Shown here: one piece after another, positions 8,050-17,128 of the stretch
Position numbering within the stretch: position 1 is the first letter of the stretch
Layout: the number at the start of each line of letters is the position of its first letter
IMG/VR virus record: IMGVR_UViG_3300015189_000002
Location: 1-64,000 of that record
From: a virus
Strand: one strand, 5' to 3'
DNA length: 64,000 nucleotides
The notes under the pieces: generated by a model
What the model saw: only the letters and a program-made list of their open reading frames with translations
Databases searched by the model: none
Told to the model about the DNA's origin: nothing
Position numbers and translations under genes: made by a program

Positions 8050-11000
8050 CAGCCTGCCAGACTCTCGAGGTTACGAATGAAGCTCTTGGCGTCGTCGCCG
8101 TTCTTAATGTTCGGGAAGGACAGATCACCGTGGAAGTGAATACTGCTTCTATTCGGCTTTACGGTCGTAGTAGACGAGTCGCTACTTCCGTTACCCATGC
8201 GGGTCTGTACGTTGACCAATGCCGCCCCACGGAGCCCTATTCCTAGGGCACCGTCGCCGGTTGTGAGGCTCTTTAGGACGTTTGTTGATACCGCGACTAG
8301 GGACGATAGAGTGACCCACTGTGACGCCGTGAATACCGGCTCAGGCTTGGTCGAGCCATTCATTCCGCTATCGCCGGGCTTCATCCAGCCACCCTCGTCA
8401 TACCAGTGTGGACTACGTGCAGACCACGCGCGGTACGCCGCAGCAGGACTGCCGTAGTCAGGGCGATTCTTGATGTACTTCAAACCCCAGTCCATCTGTG
8501 TGATGGGGTTGGTGCGCCAGTCAGCACCAGACGATGCCATTTTACTTCCAGGTAGAGACTGTGGAATACCGTAGGCACTTCCAGAATCAGGGCCACTGTT
8601 GCCGTTTGAAGCAAACTGATTCCAGCCAGACTCACCATTCCATAGTGGAATCAGCGAGTTCATCTGGCCTGGACCCCAGCCGTAAGCTCCAATCATCACT
8701 GCAGCAGCTCGCTGGTTGGCTGCGGCATTCGCAGTACCTGCACCCATGTTGCCACCAGTCGGAACAGGAGGCTCTTGTTTTGTGCCCCATGATCCAAACT
8801 TGTTACCAAGGTTATGCAGCATTCCCACCATAAATGACTCAATAAATGGCTTGCCTGGAATAACCGCCGCTACTCCAGTTGCAAGAGAATCCATTGTGAA
8901 CTTAAGTGCTTTACCTAGACCCTGCTTAATAAGGTCAAGTGGGTTGCCAGTTCCAAGCCATCCGCCAGTCGTACCAGCTCGTATTCCACCAGCCTTGCCA
9001 CCGACAGAAAGTGGGTTGCCATATATGTCAGTCGCACCACCAAGTATCGTTCCCCCACCGGCATATCCGCGCATTCCGGAAGCCTTGATGTAATCCGAAA
9101 TACCCTTGCCGTGAAGAGCAGCCGCATTCAATGCTGCGATACCTCGTGCGCCACCAAGCGCTCGCACAGCCTCGGGGACGACAATACCCTCGCCCCCTCG
9201 TACTGCAACAATCTGGTTGTCAGTCTTGGATGCCGGACCACCGACTACGCCACCCTTAGCAAACCTTGGAATCGTACCAAGACTGAAGTGGAATGGCTTG
9301 AGTAGTCCATTGATTCTGGCGATGCCATTCTTGTTCAACCAGTCAGCAACACCATTCCAGGCACTCTTCAGTGCTCCTGCGACAGTTCCACCGATAGCAC
9401 CAAGACCCTTAGCAACCTTACCAGGGATTCCAGTGATCCACGACATGAAGCCACCCTTACCCTCGACCATCGAAACGGCCTTATCCTTGAGGGCTTGAAA
9501 AGCTGAACCGGCAGCACTACTGAGCTTGCCGGCCAGACCACTAATCGCTGTCCATGCTTTCTGTGGCAGGCCAGTAACCCAGGTTGCAAAGGTGGTCCAT
9601 CCTGCGCTGGCCTTTGTTCCGAGTGCGGCAAACGCAGTCGTAGCAGCCGATCCAAGTTTTGCGGCGAGTCCACTGATTGCCGTCCAGGCTTTCTGAGGCA
9701 AGCCAGTAACCCAGGTTGCAAAGGTTGTCCAACCTGCGCTGGCCTTGGATGCCAGTGCAGCAAAAGCAGTTGTAGCAGATTCACCAAGTTTTGTAGCCAG
9801 TTTAGTAAGTGCAGTCCACGCCTTCTGTGGCAGGGAAGCAAACCAACTCACCACACTGGTTACCAAGGTTGTAACATGCGTGACTACCCAAGGGATCAGG
9901 TTCTTAAACCAGTTAACAATCCCATTAATCAGGTCAGGAATGATCGAGTGTCCAATAATTGTGTCATAGAGCCACTTAAAGAATCCTACGACTCCAACTA
10001 CAAGCCCGCTAACAAAGCCCCAAATAACCTTGACGGCACCTTCGAGGACACCAAATATTGCTTCCCATACGCCAGCGAAGATGTCCTGAACGCCCTGCCA
10101 CGCCTGTCGCCAGTCACCCGCGAAGACTCCGACGACTATCTCGATGACGCCCCGGATGACCTGAATGACGCCCTTAAATACATCAATGATGGTGTCAAGT
10201 ATGGGCTTCAGTACATTGGCAACCACGGACACGATGACTTTGATCGCGCCCAGCAACAGGCCGCCGATCAGGGCAACGAGTGGAGAGATTGCAGTCCACA
10301 GGTGCGTGATGATCGTCCAGATGTTCGTGAATGCCTGCTTCAGATTACCGAAGACTGGCCCGAACTTTTGGAGCTCAGGACCAATCTCGTTCCAGATCTT
10401 TTTGCCGGCTTCGACAATGACTGCAAAGATCTTGGTAATGTCTGGCTGGAACAACTTAAAGATTGCGACGACGCCATCCCACCAGCCCTTCAGTGTATCG
10501 CCGAGTCCACTAAACATCCCAAGGAAACCGTTTATCAGACTCGAGGGATCAAAGAAGCTCGCTCCGGCGACGATGCCACTCCATGCAGACTTGAGTAGGT
10601 TCCCAATAGGAGCCAGGACTGGACCGACGTTCGTCTCCATCCATTTCCAGCCCTTATTCCAAGCGTTCTTGATCGGCGCGAACATATCAATGTTGCCGAA
10701 CGCCTTACTCATGTCCTTGGTGTTCTGCTTTACCCACTCATCAATCGCTTTAGACTGATCCTTACCTAAGTCAGAAGGCTTCTGGCCTGGTAGGAGTTCT
10801 CGACCAATCTTTTTACCAGTACCACCGACGTCAGGGAAATTACCCAAAGCCGAATCAACAAAGTTCTGACCACCGGGAGTCAGAACGAGCTTTTTGGCCT
10901 TTTTGGCTTTCTTGGCTGTGTCCGCTGCGCTGGCTGCGCTTCCCATGTCATGCAGTGATGAGGTAATCTCATCTACCAAGTTTTTTGTCTGCTGATAGGT

Positions 11001-14000
11001 GTCATTGAGCGTCTTGAGCTTTGCGTTCTCTGTGTCGTAAGATGCACTAACTGCATCGCGGGCTGCGGTAAGCCTGTCAACAACAGTCTTTTGTGCATCG
11101 ACCGCAGCGGTCGCCGCGTCAATCGAAGGCTGCATGGCGTTCATAGCGCCCTGCTCCTTCTGTACTCCGGCGATAATCTCACTGAAGGGCAGTTCTTTCA
11201 TCGACCCAGTGAGATCCGTAACCTGCTTTTGCAGCGGGCCGAACTTCAATGCATTCTCGAGATCCAGCTTTTGAGCAGCGACTCCAAGCGCATCGAGCTG
11301 ATTCTGCAGTGCTTGCAATGGTGCAGCATTGTTATCAACCGCAACCTGCTGTGCCTGTAGTGCCTTAATCTGTGCGTCGATAGGTCCAGTGATGTCTGAC
11401 CCGGCACCAGCCATACGAAGATCAGTAGACTTTGCCGAGAGCATCTCGATATCACCTTGTAGAGCGGCATACTTAGCGCGCAGTTTATCAAGGTTCTGTG
11501 TTGATCCCATGTCAAGCATTCGCAGCTGCAGTGCTTTCTGTGCCTGGTCATTGGCCCAGATTGCGTCATTCATAGCCTTCATGCCTTGAATAGGAGCGTT
11601 CGCGTAACCCTCCATAGCAGCCTTGTGTGCATCATAGGCAGTAGTCAGAGAGTCAAGATGCTTCTGCAGTCCATCAAGTGTTTTGCTCTGTGTATCTAGG
11701 GCTTTGTTCGCCGCGTCGAGCTTAAGCTGCCAAGCGTCAACTACTCTTTGCTGACCATCGACAGCAGCCTTCTGTACGTTCAGCAGGCTGTTCATACGAC
11801 CAAGGTCACCAATAAGCGTGTTGAACATTGGCAACATGCTTGGCAAACTCTTGGTGACGTTAGCCAACTCGTCAGCAAATCCACCGCTTCCACCAGATGA
11901 TACAAGACCACCAGAGGCCGCCTTGTATGCGTCGAGGTGCTGCGTTGCCTTAGCAAGTGGATTAGTCTTACCTACAGCTTTGTGCTCAGCCTTAACAACC
12001 CTCATGCCACCCTTGACATTGTCAACCAGTGACGGACTGTGTCGCTGGAAGGGATTAAGATATGACATGAACTCGCGAACCTTCAGAGCTGCTGTCCGAA
12101 CAATATTGACAACTGACATAAAGGCGCTTGTAATACCCTGCGGCAATCTCCAGAAAGCCTTTTCAATGTTGTCAACAATGCTGTTAAAAAAGTCTACCAG
12201 TGGTCTGAAGGCTCCAGCGATGGCGACGACGTTACTGTTGAACCAATCAACAATACTGAACCAGACATCCTTGATCTGAGTGCGGAACGAGTACATCAGT
12301 CCAAGGATTATGCTGATTATCAATCCCCACAAGCCTAACGCCTTAAGACCAATCGCTCTGATCGCGGTCAGTATCCCCTCACCCATAAGCCTCCAGATAC
12401 CGAGGATCGTTCCACCCATCCACTGAAATGCCCTTGCGATTGCTGGTCCAATACCTCTTACGAAGGCGAGAATCTTTGGACCAATTCCAGCAAAGCCGGT
12501 AACAACTGCTGGGCCGACTGTTGCAATCTCTGCGCCTGCGAGTGCAACCGCGCCCGCCATCTCCTGTGTTGCTGCAGTTACTATAACTGCCATCTCGATC
12601 GCGCCGGCCTCTATGGCAGTTGTGGTGACCCACCACTCCCCCTCAAGTATAACCTCAGCGGCACCTGAAATAGCAGTCATCTCAGCCCACATTGCAGTCC
12701 ATGTGGTAACAAGTGCAGTACTGAGTCCAGTCTCTATCGCAAGCATCTGGCCGGAGAGTGTTGCCCAGAAAGTCATCAGGTATTCGTTTATCACCACAAG
12801 AGATGCAGCAGTAGCACCTTCGATGGCTGCCCACATAGCAACCCAAGATGTGAACAGTGCTACGCCTGCCGCATCCCATATCACCACCAGTTCAGTACTG
12901 TAACCTGTAGTAATTCCGAGAAGATTCGTATAAAGAACCGTCCAACCGGTCAGCCAGTATTCATGCAAAGCAATCAAAAAGGCTTCCAGCGTCGTTCCAG
13001 TGCCTGCCCATATCCTGACAAGATCAGTACTGAATACAGTCGTAACACCTAGAAGGTCAGTGTAAACTACACTCCAACCTGTTATCAGGTACTCGTGAAG
13101 TGCTGTCACGACTGTCTCGATACCGACTGTAACTTCTTCCCACGAACCGATCACTGCAGTCGTAGTAGCCTGTGTAGAGAGTACCAACTCTTTGCCGGTA
13201 GCATCTACTGTTGCAACCTCAACGGCAGACCCACTGAATAGGCTTGTGAAAAGAGCGCCAATACCTGCAATAGCAGCCTTGACTCCACTCCAAACCATAC
13301 TCGCCATTGACTTAACAGCATTGCCGATACCAGAAAGACCAATCCAAATCAACCTAAATGGAGCAGATGCGAGCTTCCAAAGTCCAGTCATCAGCCAGCC
13401 GATGACCTTAGTTGCATTACCTGCCCACTTAAAGATGAATCCAAGCATGGTCTTAAAAGATCCGAGGTAACGAAGCAGTGGACCAAGTACTGCAAGACCA
13501 AGTAATGAGACGCCGATAAACTTCTGAAGCGAAGGGTTGAGATTCTGGAACCACTTGAACAGATTGACCAGCTCTCCAGCCAGTCCTACGATGATCGGCA
13601 GTAGCGGCTGGATGACATCAGTCATCATGTTCTGCAGGTTTGTCTTGATGATTTCAAGTTTACGAGGGTTCGAGTCAAGAACCATATTAAGCTCTGCAGT
13701 TCTCTGCTTCAGGTTCAAAGAAGATTTGGCAGTGCTATCAAGTGACTTGTGGTAGTAGCCAGTCTTGTTATTCACGTCAGTCAAAAGAACAATCAACTTG
13801 TTCATCTGGAACCGGCTGCCAAGCGTCGTCGACACGACGATTTTTTGCTTGTCTGACAAGTTCTTGTACTTACCAGCAAGGAACTCGATCTGCTGAGAAC
13901 CATTCATAGCCTGCCAAGAGGCTGCCTTGACGTTGATTCCAAACAGACCCATGACCTGTGCAGCCTCCTTAGTGGGAGACATGAGGCGCGAGATGATCGT

Positions 14001-14885
14001 CTTGATTGCGTTACCTGCCATCGCAGCCCCGCCTGCTGCGGGAACGAGTGCCGCCATCATGGCAGCCAAGTGACGCACATCAATACCAGCAGCTCGGGCT
14101 ACGCCTGCAGCACGCTGAAAACCTTGCACCAGCCCCTGCATAGTGATACCAGTCTGGTTCTCTACCATATTCAAGACGTCGATAGTCTGCGACAACTCTT
14201 CGATCGACTGACCATACTGCGCCTGAATAGAAATCAGTGCGGTAGTAGCCTCAGCCTGACTCATCTCACCAAGGATCATCGTCTCCATAGTGAGTTTTGT
14301 AGCCTTGGCTAACGCAATACCTGATGATCCAGCGGCTGCCCAGTCTGCCGCGATGTTGGTTGTATCTGCCCTTGAGATACCAAACTGGTTTGACAGAGCT
14401 TCGAACGCCTTGCCGAGACTGACAATTTCTTTTTTGTAGAACGTTGCTCCGTTGGTTGAGTCACCGTAAACCTTTTTGACACGAACCATCGCGGCCTCGT
14501 TGTCAAGCGCCCACTTCGCTGCTAATCCACCTGCCAAGACAAGTGGGTAGGTAAAGTTCATCATCAGCATACGACCTGCATACTGAGTTGACATGCCCCA
14601 CTTGGTCATCGCAGAGCCCATAGTAGACAAGCGAGTCGACATCGCCTGACCTGCTTTATTGGCTGCGACAGAACCTGCTATTGAACCAGACGATACAGCT
14701 GCTTCAGCGGCCCTGAGTTTTGCGAGCTCCCCCATAGCCTGAGCAGTCATCACACGGACCTGAATGTTCAAGTAGGCGTTAATAACGATACCCCAGACTT
14801 TGTAGTCTAAACTGGGCCTCGCATGTGCCCGACACGTAAGACTGATTATACAGGAGTGCCCCCCATACGCAAGCATGAGAGGCAC
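8049..14885 (-). CDS. Tape measure protein with C-terminal lysozyme-like domain
   Basis: Up to 2278 residues, by far the longest gene. It has the expected make-up: alanine-rich N-terminus, hydrophobic membrane-like stretches, coiled coils around residues 1040-1300, and two families of internal repeats. Near residue 2085 (WNGESGWNQFASN, then SAYGIPQSLPGSKM) is a transglycosylase/lysozyme-like domain that may help DNA passage through peptidoglycan. At about 0.15 nm per residue the tail would be about 340 nm. The GTG at 14885 is the outermost start, but the first 40 codons cover a conserved promoter-like element, so the true start may be further in, for example GTG 14753 or ATG 14750. It follows the chaperone genes, as in other siphophages. 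Confidence 0.95.
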   Translation of the reverse strand: MPLMLAYGGHSCIISLTCRAHARPSLDYKVWGIVINAYLNIQVRVMTAQAMGELAKLRAAEAAVSSGSIAGSVAANKAGQAMSTRLSTMGSAMTKWGMSTQYAGRMLMMNFTYPLVLAGGLAAKWALDNEAAMVRVKKVYGDSTNGATFYKKEIVSLGKAFEALSNQFGISRADTTNIAADWAAAGSSGIALAKATKLTMETMILGEMSQAEATTALISIQAQYGQSIEELSQTIDVLNMVENQTGITMQGLVQGFQRAAGVARAAGIDVRHLAAMMAALVPAAGGAAMAGNAIKTIISRLMSPTKEAAQVMGLFGINVKAASWQAMNGSQQIEFLAGKYKNLSDKQKIVVSTTLGSRFQMNKLIVLLTDVNNKTGYYHKSLDSTAKSSLNLKQRTAELNMVLDSNPRKLEIIKTNLQNMMTDVIQPLLPIIVGLAGELVNLFKWFQNLNPSLQKFIGVSLLGLAVLGPLLRYLGSFKTMLGFIFKWAGNATKVIGWLMTGLWKLASAPFRLIWIGLSGIGNAVKSMASMVWSGVKAAIAGIGALFTSLFSGSAVEVATVDATGKELVLSTQATTTAVIGSWEEVTVGIETVVTALHEYLITGWSVVYTDLLGVTTVFSTDLVRIWAGTGTTLEAFLIALHEYWLTGWTVLYTNLLGITTGYSTELVVIWDAAGVALFTSWVAMWAAIEGATAASLVVINEYLMTFWATLSGQMLAIETGLSTALVTTWTAMWAEMTAISGAAEVILEGEWWVTTTAIEAGAIEMAVIVTAATQEMAGAVALAGAEIATVGPAVVTGFAGIGPKILAFVRGIGPAIARAFQWMGGTILGIWRLMGEGILTAIRAIGLKALGLWGLIISIILGLMYSFRTQIKDVWFSIVDWFNSNVVAIAGAFRPLVDFFNSIVDNIEKAFWRLPQGITSAFMSVVNIVRTAALKVREFMSYLNPFQRHSPSLVDNVKGGMRVVKAEHKAVGKTNPLAKATQHLDAYKAASGGLVSSGGSGGFADELANVTKSLPSMLPMFNTLIGDLGRMNSLLNVQKAAVDGQQRVVDAWQLKLDAANKALDTQSKTLDGLQKHLDSLTTAYDAHKAAMEGYANAPIQGMKAMNDAIWANDQAQKALQLRMLDMGSTQNLDKLRAKYAALQGDIEMLSAKSTDLRMAGAGSDITGPIDAQIKALQAQQVAVDNNAAPLQALQNQLDALGVAAQKLDLENALKFGPLQKQVTDLTGSMKELPFSEIIAGVQKEQGAMNAMQPSIDAATAAVDAQKTVVDRLTAARDAVSASYDTENAKLKTLNDTYQQTKNLVDEITSSLHDMGSAASAADTAKKAKKAKKLVLTPGGQNFVDSALGNFPDVGGTGKKIGRELLPGQKPSDLGKDQSKAIDEWVKQNTKDMSKAFGNIDMFAPIKNAWNKGWKWMETNVGPVLAPIGNLLKSAWSGIVAGASFFDPSSLINGFLGMFSGLGDTLKGWWDGVVAIFKLFQPDITKIFAVIVEAGKKIWNEIGPELQKFGPVFGNLKQAFTNIWTIITHLWTAISPLVALIGGLLLGAIKVIVSVVANVLKPILDTIIDVFKGVIQVIRGVIEIVVGVFAGDWRQAWQGVQDIFAGVWEAIFGVLEGAVKVIWGFVSGLVVGVVGFFKWLYDTIIGHSIIPDLINGIVNWFKNLIPWVVTHVTTLVTSVVSWFASLPQKAWTALTKLATKLGESATTAFAALASKASAGWTTFATWVTGLPQKAWTAISGLAAKLGSAATTAFAALGTKASAGWTTFATWVTGLPQKAWTAISGLAGKLSSAAGSAFQALKDKAVSMVEGKGGFMSWITGIPGKVAKGLGAIGGTVAGALKSAWNGVADWLNKNGIARINGLLKPFHFSLGTIPRFAKGGVVGGPASKTDNQIVAVRGGEGIVVPEAVRALGGARGIAALNAAALHGKGISDYIKASGMRGYAGGGTILGGATDIYGNPLSVGGKAGGIRAGTTGGWLGTGNPLDLIKQGLGKALKFTMDSLATGVAAVIPGKPFIESFMVGMLHNLGNKFGSWGTKQEPPVPTGGNMGAGTANAAANQRAAAVMIGAYGWGPGQMNSLIPLWNGESGWNQFASNGNSGPDSGSAYGIPQSLPGSKMASSGADWRTNPITQMDWGLKYIKNRPDYGSPAAAYRAWSARSPHWYDEGGWMKPGDSGMNGSTKPEPVFTASQWVTLSSLVAVSTNVLKSLTTGDGALGIGLRGAALVNVQTRMGNGSSDSSTTTVKPNRSSIHFHGDLSFPNIKNGDDAKSFIRNLESLAG
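9535..9850 (-). repeat. Tandem 44-residue repeats inside the tape measure gene
   Basis: The tape measure encodes about two and a half copies of a 132-base, 44-residue unit containing WTTFATWVTGLPQKAWTAIS. The block CCAGTAACCCAGGTTGC appears at 9571 and again at 9703 on the plus strand, exactly 132 bases apart. Regular repeats in tape measures alter tail length by unequal crossing-over, so this is a plausible length-variation point. Confidence 0.85.
12690..13115 (-). repeat. Degenerate ~50-residue repeats inside the tape measure gene
   Basis: Three related units are visible in the translation: LHEYLITGWSVVYTDLLGVT, LHEYWLTGWTVLYTNLLGIT and INEYLMTFWATLSGQM, each followed by a pattern like STDLVRIWA or STALVTTWT. 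They are hydrophobic and aromatic-rich and differ more from each other than the 44-residue repeats do, which implies an older duplication. Confidence 0.7.
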
Positions 14886-14893
14886 TCCGGTTA
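14790..14893 (-). promoter_or_regulatory. Promoter/leader element, copy 2, upstream of tape measure
   Basis: On the minus strand this stretch carries ATGCTTGCGTATGGG, then TATAAT (near 14845), then CACATGCGAGGCCC, then a small hairpin AGACT-ACAA-AGTCT. The same four blocks in order occur at 1545-1650. A possible -35 (TTGCGT) sits 17 bases before TATAAT. GGAGTGCC and GGCACTCC (14887-14852) can also pair around the upstream block. A promoter here would give the tape measure and downstream tail genes their own start independent of the capsid operon. Confidence 0.55.
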
Positions 14894-15660
14894 CCGATTG
14901 CGCGCTTGGTTCTTTGCTTTTCGAGCTTCTCGGTCCCTATCGGCTTCATCTTTCTCTTGCTTCGCGGCCTCATAAGAGTTTCGCGCTGAGAAAATCATCT
15001 GAAACCCGTCCAGCAAACGAGGGTCTTGGGCGTATATCCCACCCGGTTCTGGAAGGTGCGCCCACTTCATACTTTCACACAGGACGAACATTCTCAGGAT
15101 CGGATGGGCGTTCGTGACTGATCCGCCGCTAACGAACTCCTCTACTTGCTGGACGAACTCGCTTCCCCCGACTCACGCGCCTCTGCAGCCTTTCGCAACT
15201 CACCGAGGTTCTCGAGCTCACGGTCGATGTCCTCGACGCTCATGTCTGTCATCAGCCAAGGATTGGCCTTGCGGATTGCCACCTCGAGCTCTTCAATGAG
15301 CTTCGGGTTCGCGAGCTCCAGAAAGTCGGAAAGCGCCTTGTTGCCGAACGGGATTGGGTCGCCATTGCCGCCGCGAACGAGGTTCCAACCGCTTACACTC
15401 TGATTGATCAGAATGTGACGCTCGAGACTCGGGTCCACCTTCATTCGGGCGTTACCCGACTGACGCTCAAGAATGAGATCGCGCTGGGTGAGCTTCTGGA
15501 ACTTGGCTTTTTTGCCCTCATTCATCACCTCGAACTGAATGTAGGTGATGCCGTCGGGGAAGGTGAAGCGCTCACTGCTCGCGAAGCCGAAGTAGTCCAT
15601 CTGCATCGGTGCGACTGGAGTGTCAGATGCTGGTTTCATGGGGACGTCAAGTGATACCAT
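14891..15660 (-). CDS. Tail assembly chaperone, long -1 frameshifted product
   Basis: Translation begins at ATG 15660 and, after a -1 slip near 15169-15163, continues into a second frame to TAA 14891. After the slip the product reads EFVQQVEEFVSG, then MFVLCESMKWAHLPEPGG, and ends in a charged KQEKDEADRDREARKAK tail. Two overlapping genes with a frameshift just before the tape measure is the conserved lambda G/GT arrangement. The long product recruits the tape measure and tube subunits during tail assembly and is absent from the mature virion. The second frame has no good start of its own until residues inside this reading, which supports frameshifting. Confidence 0.85.
15142..15660 (-). CDS. 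Tail assembly chaperone, short product
   Basis: The unshifted product is 172 residues and ends REARESGEASSSSK by our frame (…GEASSSSK, TAG 15142). It includes YFGFASSERFTFPDGITYIQ and a long C-terminal helix, and matches the size and position of lambda gpG-like chaperones between tube protein and tape measure. It would coat the tape measure before tube polymerisation. The ratio of short to long product is set by the frameshift site about 20 bases before its stop. Confidence 0.87.
   Translation of the reverse strand: MVSLDVPMKPASDTPVAPMQMDYFGFASSERFTFPDGITYIQFEVMNEGKKAKFQKLTQRDLILERQSGNARMKVDPSLERHILINQSVSGWNLVRGGNGDPIPFGNKALSDFLELANPKLIEELEVAIRKANPWLMTDMSVEDIDRELENLGELRKAAEARESGEASSSSK
15163..15169 (-). 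promoter_or_regulatory. Programmed -1 frameshift site GGGGGAA
   Basis: The minus-strand heptamer G GGG GAA sits in the zero frame as codons GGG and GAA, seven codons before the TAG at 15142. A -1 slip keeps GGG pairing in the P site and places the ribosome in the frame that runs to 14891. The position, just before the end of the first chaperone frame, is where siphophages place this signal. The exact slip base is inferred. Confidence 0.75.
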
Positions 15661-15716
15661 TGTTGTAACCTGTGACCCTTTCTTAGGTCTATGGGTTCTC
15701 TCTGTGGGGGTGTTGC

Positions 15717-15756
15717 CGGTGGCCCATACCCACTAGAGAGTGGATACGGGCCACCG
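15717..15756 (-). terminator. Hairpin between tail tube gene and chaperone genes
   Basis: CGGTGGCCC and GGGCCACCG form a perfect 9-bp stem, with an inner CACT-AGAG-AGTG stem extending it. It directly follows the major tail protein gene on the minus strand. No clear U-run follows, so it may be a partial terminator or an RNA stabiliser that lets the tube protein be made in excess over the chaperones. Confidence 0.6.
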
Positions 15757-15767
15757 TGGAACGAGTG

Positions 15768-16793
15768 CTACATGATAGTTGCGCCGGTGACTCCCGTCTT
15801 GAGAACCGCCGTGATGATCGAAGTTCCGACTACTGGACGAACCGCTGTGCCAGCGACATCATCTTCGATGATGTCATCACCCGAGGGGCCGAAGCTGTAC
15901 GGCTTCAGGACGAAGTTCGGAATGGTGATCGTGAGGGTGTACTTGGTGCCAGTCGGAGTCGCACCGACCACATCCTCGTAGGTGGTCATGGTGATGACCA
16001 GTGGAGCGTGAGTCACGATTCCGCCGGGGGAGGTGGACGCCGCCAAGCCGTAGGTCGCCTGACGCCACAGGGCGCTGGAGATCTCACGAATGTTGAAGGT
16101 TGCGCCGATCTCACGGCGCTTAGCAGTCAGGTCACCGAGGTAGAACGATCCGAGTCGGAAGTCCTTGTCGTCGAAGTTGTTGTTGATGTCCAACGTGAAC
16201 TTTTTGGCAGGCAGTGCTACCGAGTTGTACGTCAGTGCAACGTTGGTGCCGACGAACATCGGAGTCTGATCCATCTTGACTGAAGCAACTGTCTTGGTTG
16301 CACCAGCGACCTGCTTGTCGGAGATGAGGCCGACCTTGCAAGTCAGGTAACCGTTCGCGTCCGACTCAAGGTGGAACGTATTGACAACTGCGTCGGTGTA
16401 GTTGTACGTCTCCAGCGTGCCACCGATGTTCTCCTCAATGGAGAGGTATGGCAGAACACCTGAGTCAAGCGGCGTGATGGTATGGGTCGTCAAACCAGTG
16501 AGAGTGACTGGCGCTGCAGCGACTCCGAGACATGCCTTCAGGAAGGTCGCCATCGCATCCGTGCGTGCGTAGAAGTCATAGTCCCCTGCCCAAGAGACGG
16601 CCCCGAGGTAGCCATCGACTACGTCTCGACCACCACCGATCTCGGGGTCTGCGATGAGCAGATCGCGGTTGCTCCCCATCGAACCAGACTTGATCTTGAC
16701 GCCAACACCAGCGGTTCCTGTGTCAGCATTGTACGTGCCTTGAATGGCCTGGCTGCGAACAATGATCTGGCCAGACTGCGAAGAAAATCCCAT
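15768..16793 (-). CDS. Major tail (tube) protein
   Basis: The 341-residue protein is beta-rich and starts MGFSSQSGQIIVRSQ, followed by a tube-like core (TFLKACLG, LTTHTITPLDSGVLPYLSIEE, FNIREISSALWRQ). It ends with a compact beta domain (YTLTITIPNFVLKPYSFG). Size, beta content and position just before the chaperone pair fit the tail tube subunit, which polymerises around the tape measure. A strong hairpin after the gene fits a highly expressed structural protein. Confidence 0.85.
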   Translation of the reverse strand: MGFSSQSGQIIVRSQAIQGTYNADTGTAGVGVKIKSGSMGSNRDLLIADPEIGGGRDVVDGYLGAVSWAGDYDFYARTDAMATFLKACLGVAAAPVTLTGLTTHTITPLDSGVLPYLSIEENIGGTLETYNYTDAVVNTFHLESDANGYLTCKVGLISDKQVAGATKTVASVKMDQTPMFVGTNVALTYNSVALPAKKFTLDINNNFDDKDFRLGSFYLGDLTAKRREIGATFNIREISSALWRQATYGLAASTSPGGIVTHAPLVITMTTYEDVVGATPTGTKYTLTITIPNFVLKPYSFGPSGDDIIEDDVAGTAVRPVVGTSIITAVLKTGVTGATIM

Positions 16794-16807
16794 GTCTCAG
16801 TTCCTCC

Positions 16808-17128
16808 TTACTTCGTCGAGTCGGAGCTGGCAGCCGTGGCTGCTTTCTCTGCAGCCTTCTGCTGCGCGACAGCAACCGCCATGTCGTCCTTTGCGGCCTG
16901 CAGGGGAGCATCTACTCCACCCTTGACTGCACTGACCTTGCTGTCGGCGAGGGCTGCAGCAAGCTGCATCTCCAGCCGAACTCGCTCCACGTCCAGCTGG
17001 GAGGCGACGATGTCGTTCTCCAGGGCCTTCTCGTGAATCTCTCGCTTCGTGTTGGCGTCAGCAACCTGCTGACGAAGCTCCACGACCTTGTCTTTCTTCT
17101 GCTGCAACTCTTCGTCAGTGGTGGGCAC
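16808..17128 (-). CDS. Small coiled-coil protein in the head-tail region
   Basis: A 106-residue, almost entirely helical protein, rich in A, E, K and Q (ELQQKKDKVVELRQQVADAN) with heptad spacing. GTG 17128 overlaps the stop of the tail-terminator-like gene (TAGTG). It has no cysteine or membrane segment. Location between the tail terminator and the tail tube suggests a virion or assembly-accessory protein. I do not recognise the family. Confidence 0.7.
   Translation of the reverse strand: MPTTDEELQQKKDKVVELRQQVADANTKREIHEKALENDIVASQLDVERVRLEMQLAAALADSKVSAVKGGVDAPLQAAKDDMAVAVAQQKAAEKAATAASSDSTK

Noticed and set aside
9876-10598. A 240-residue plus-strand frame within the tape measure
   Set aside because: It is antisense to the tape measure and has no start signal.
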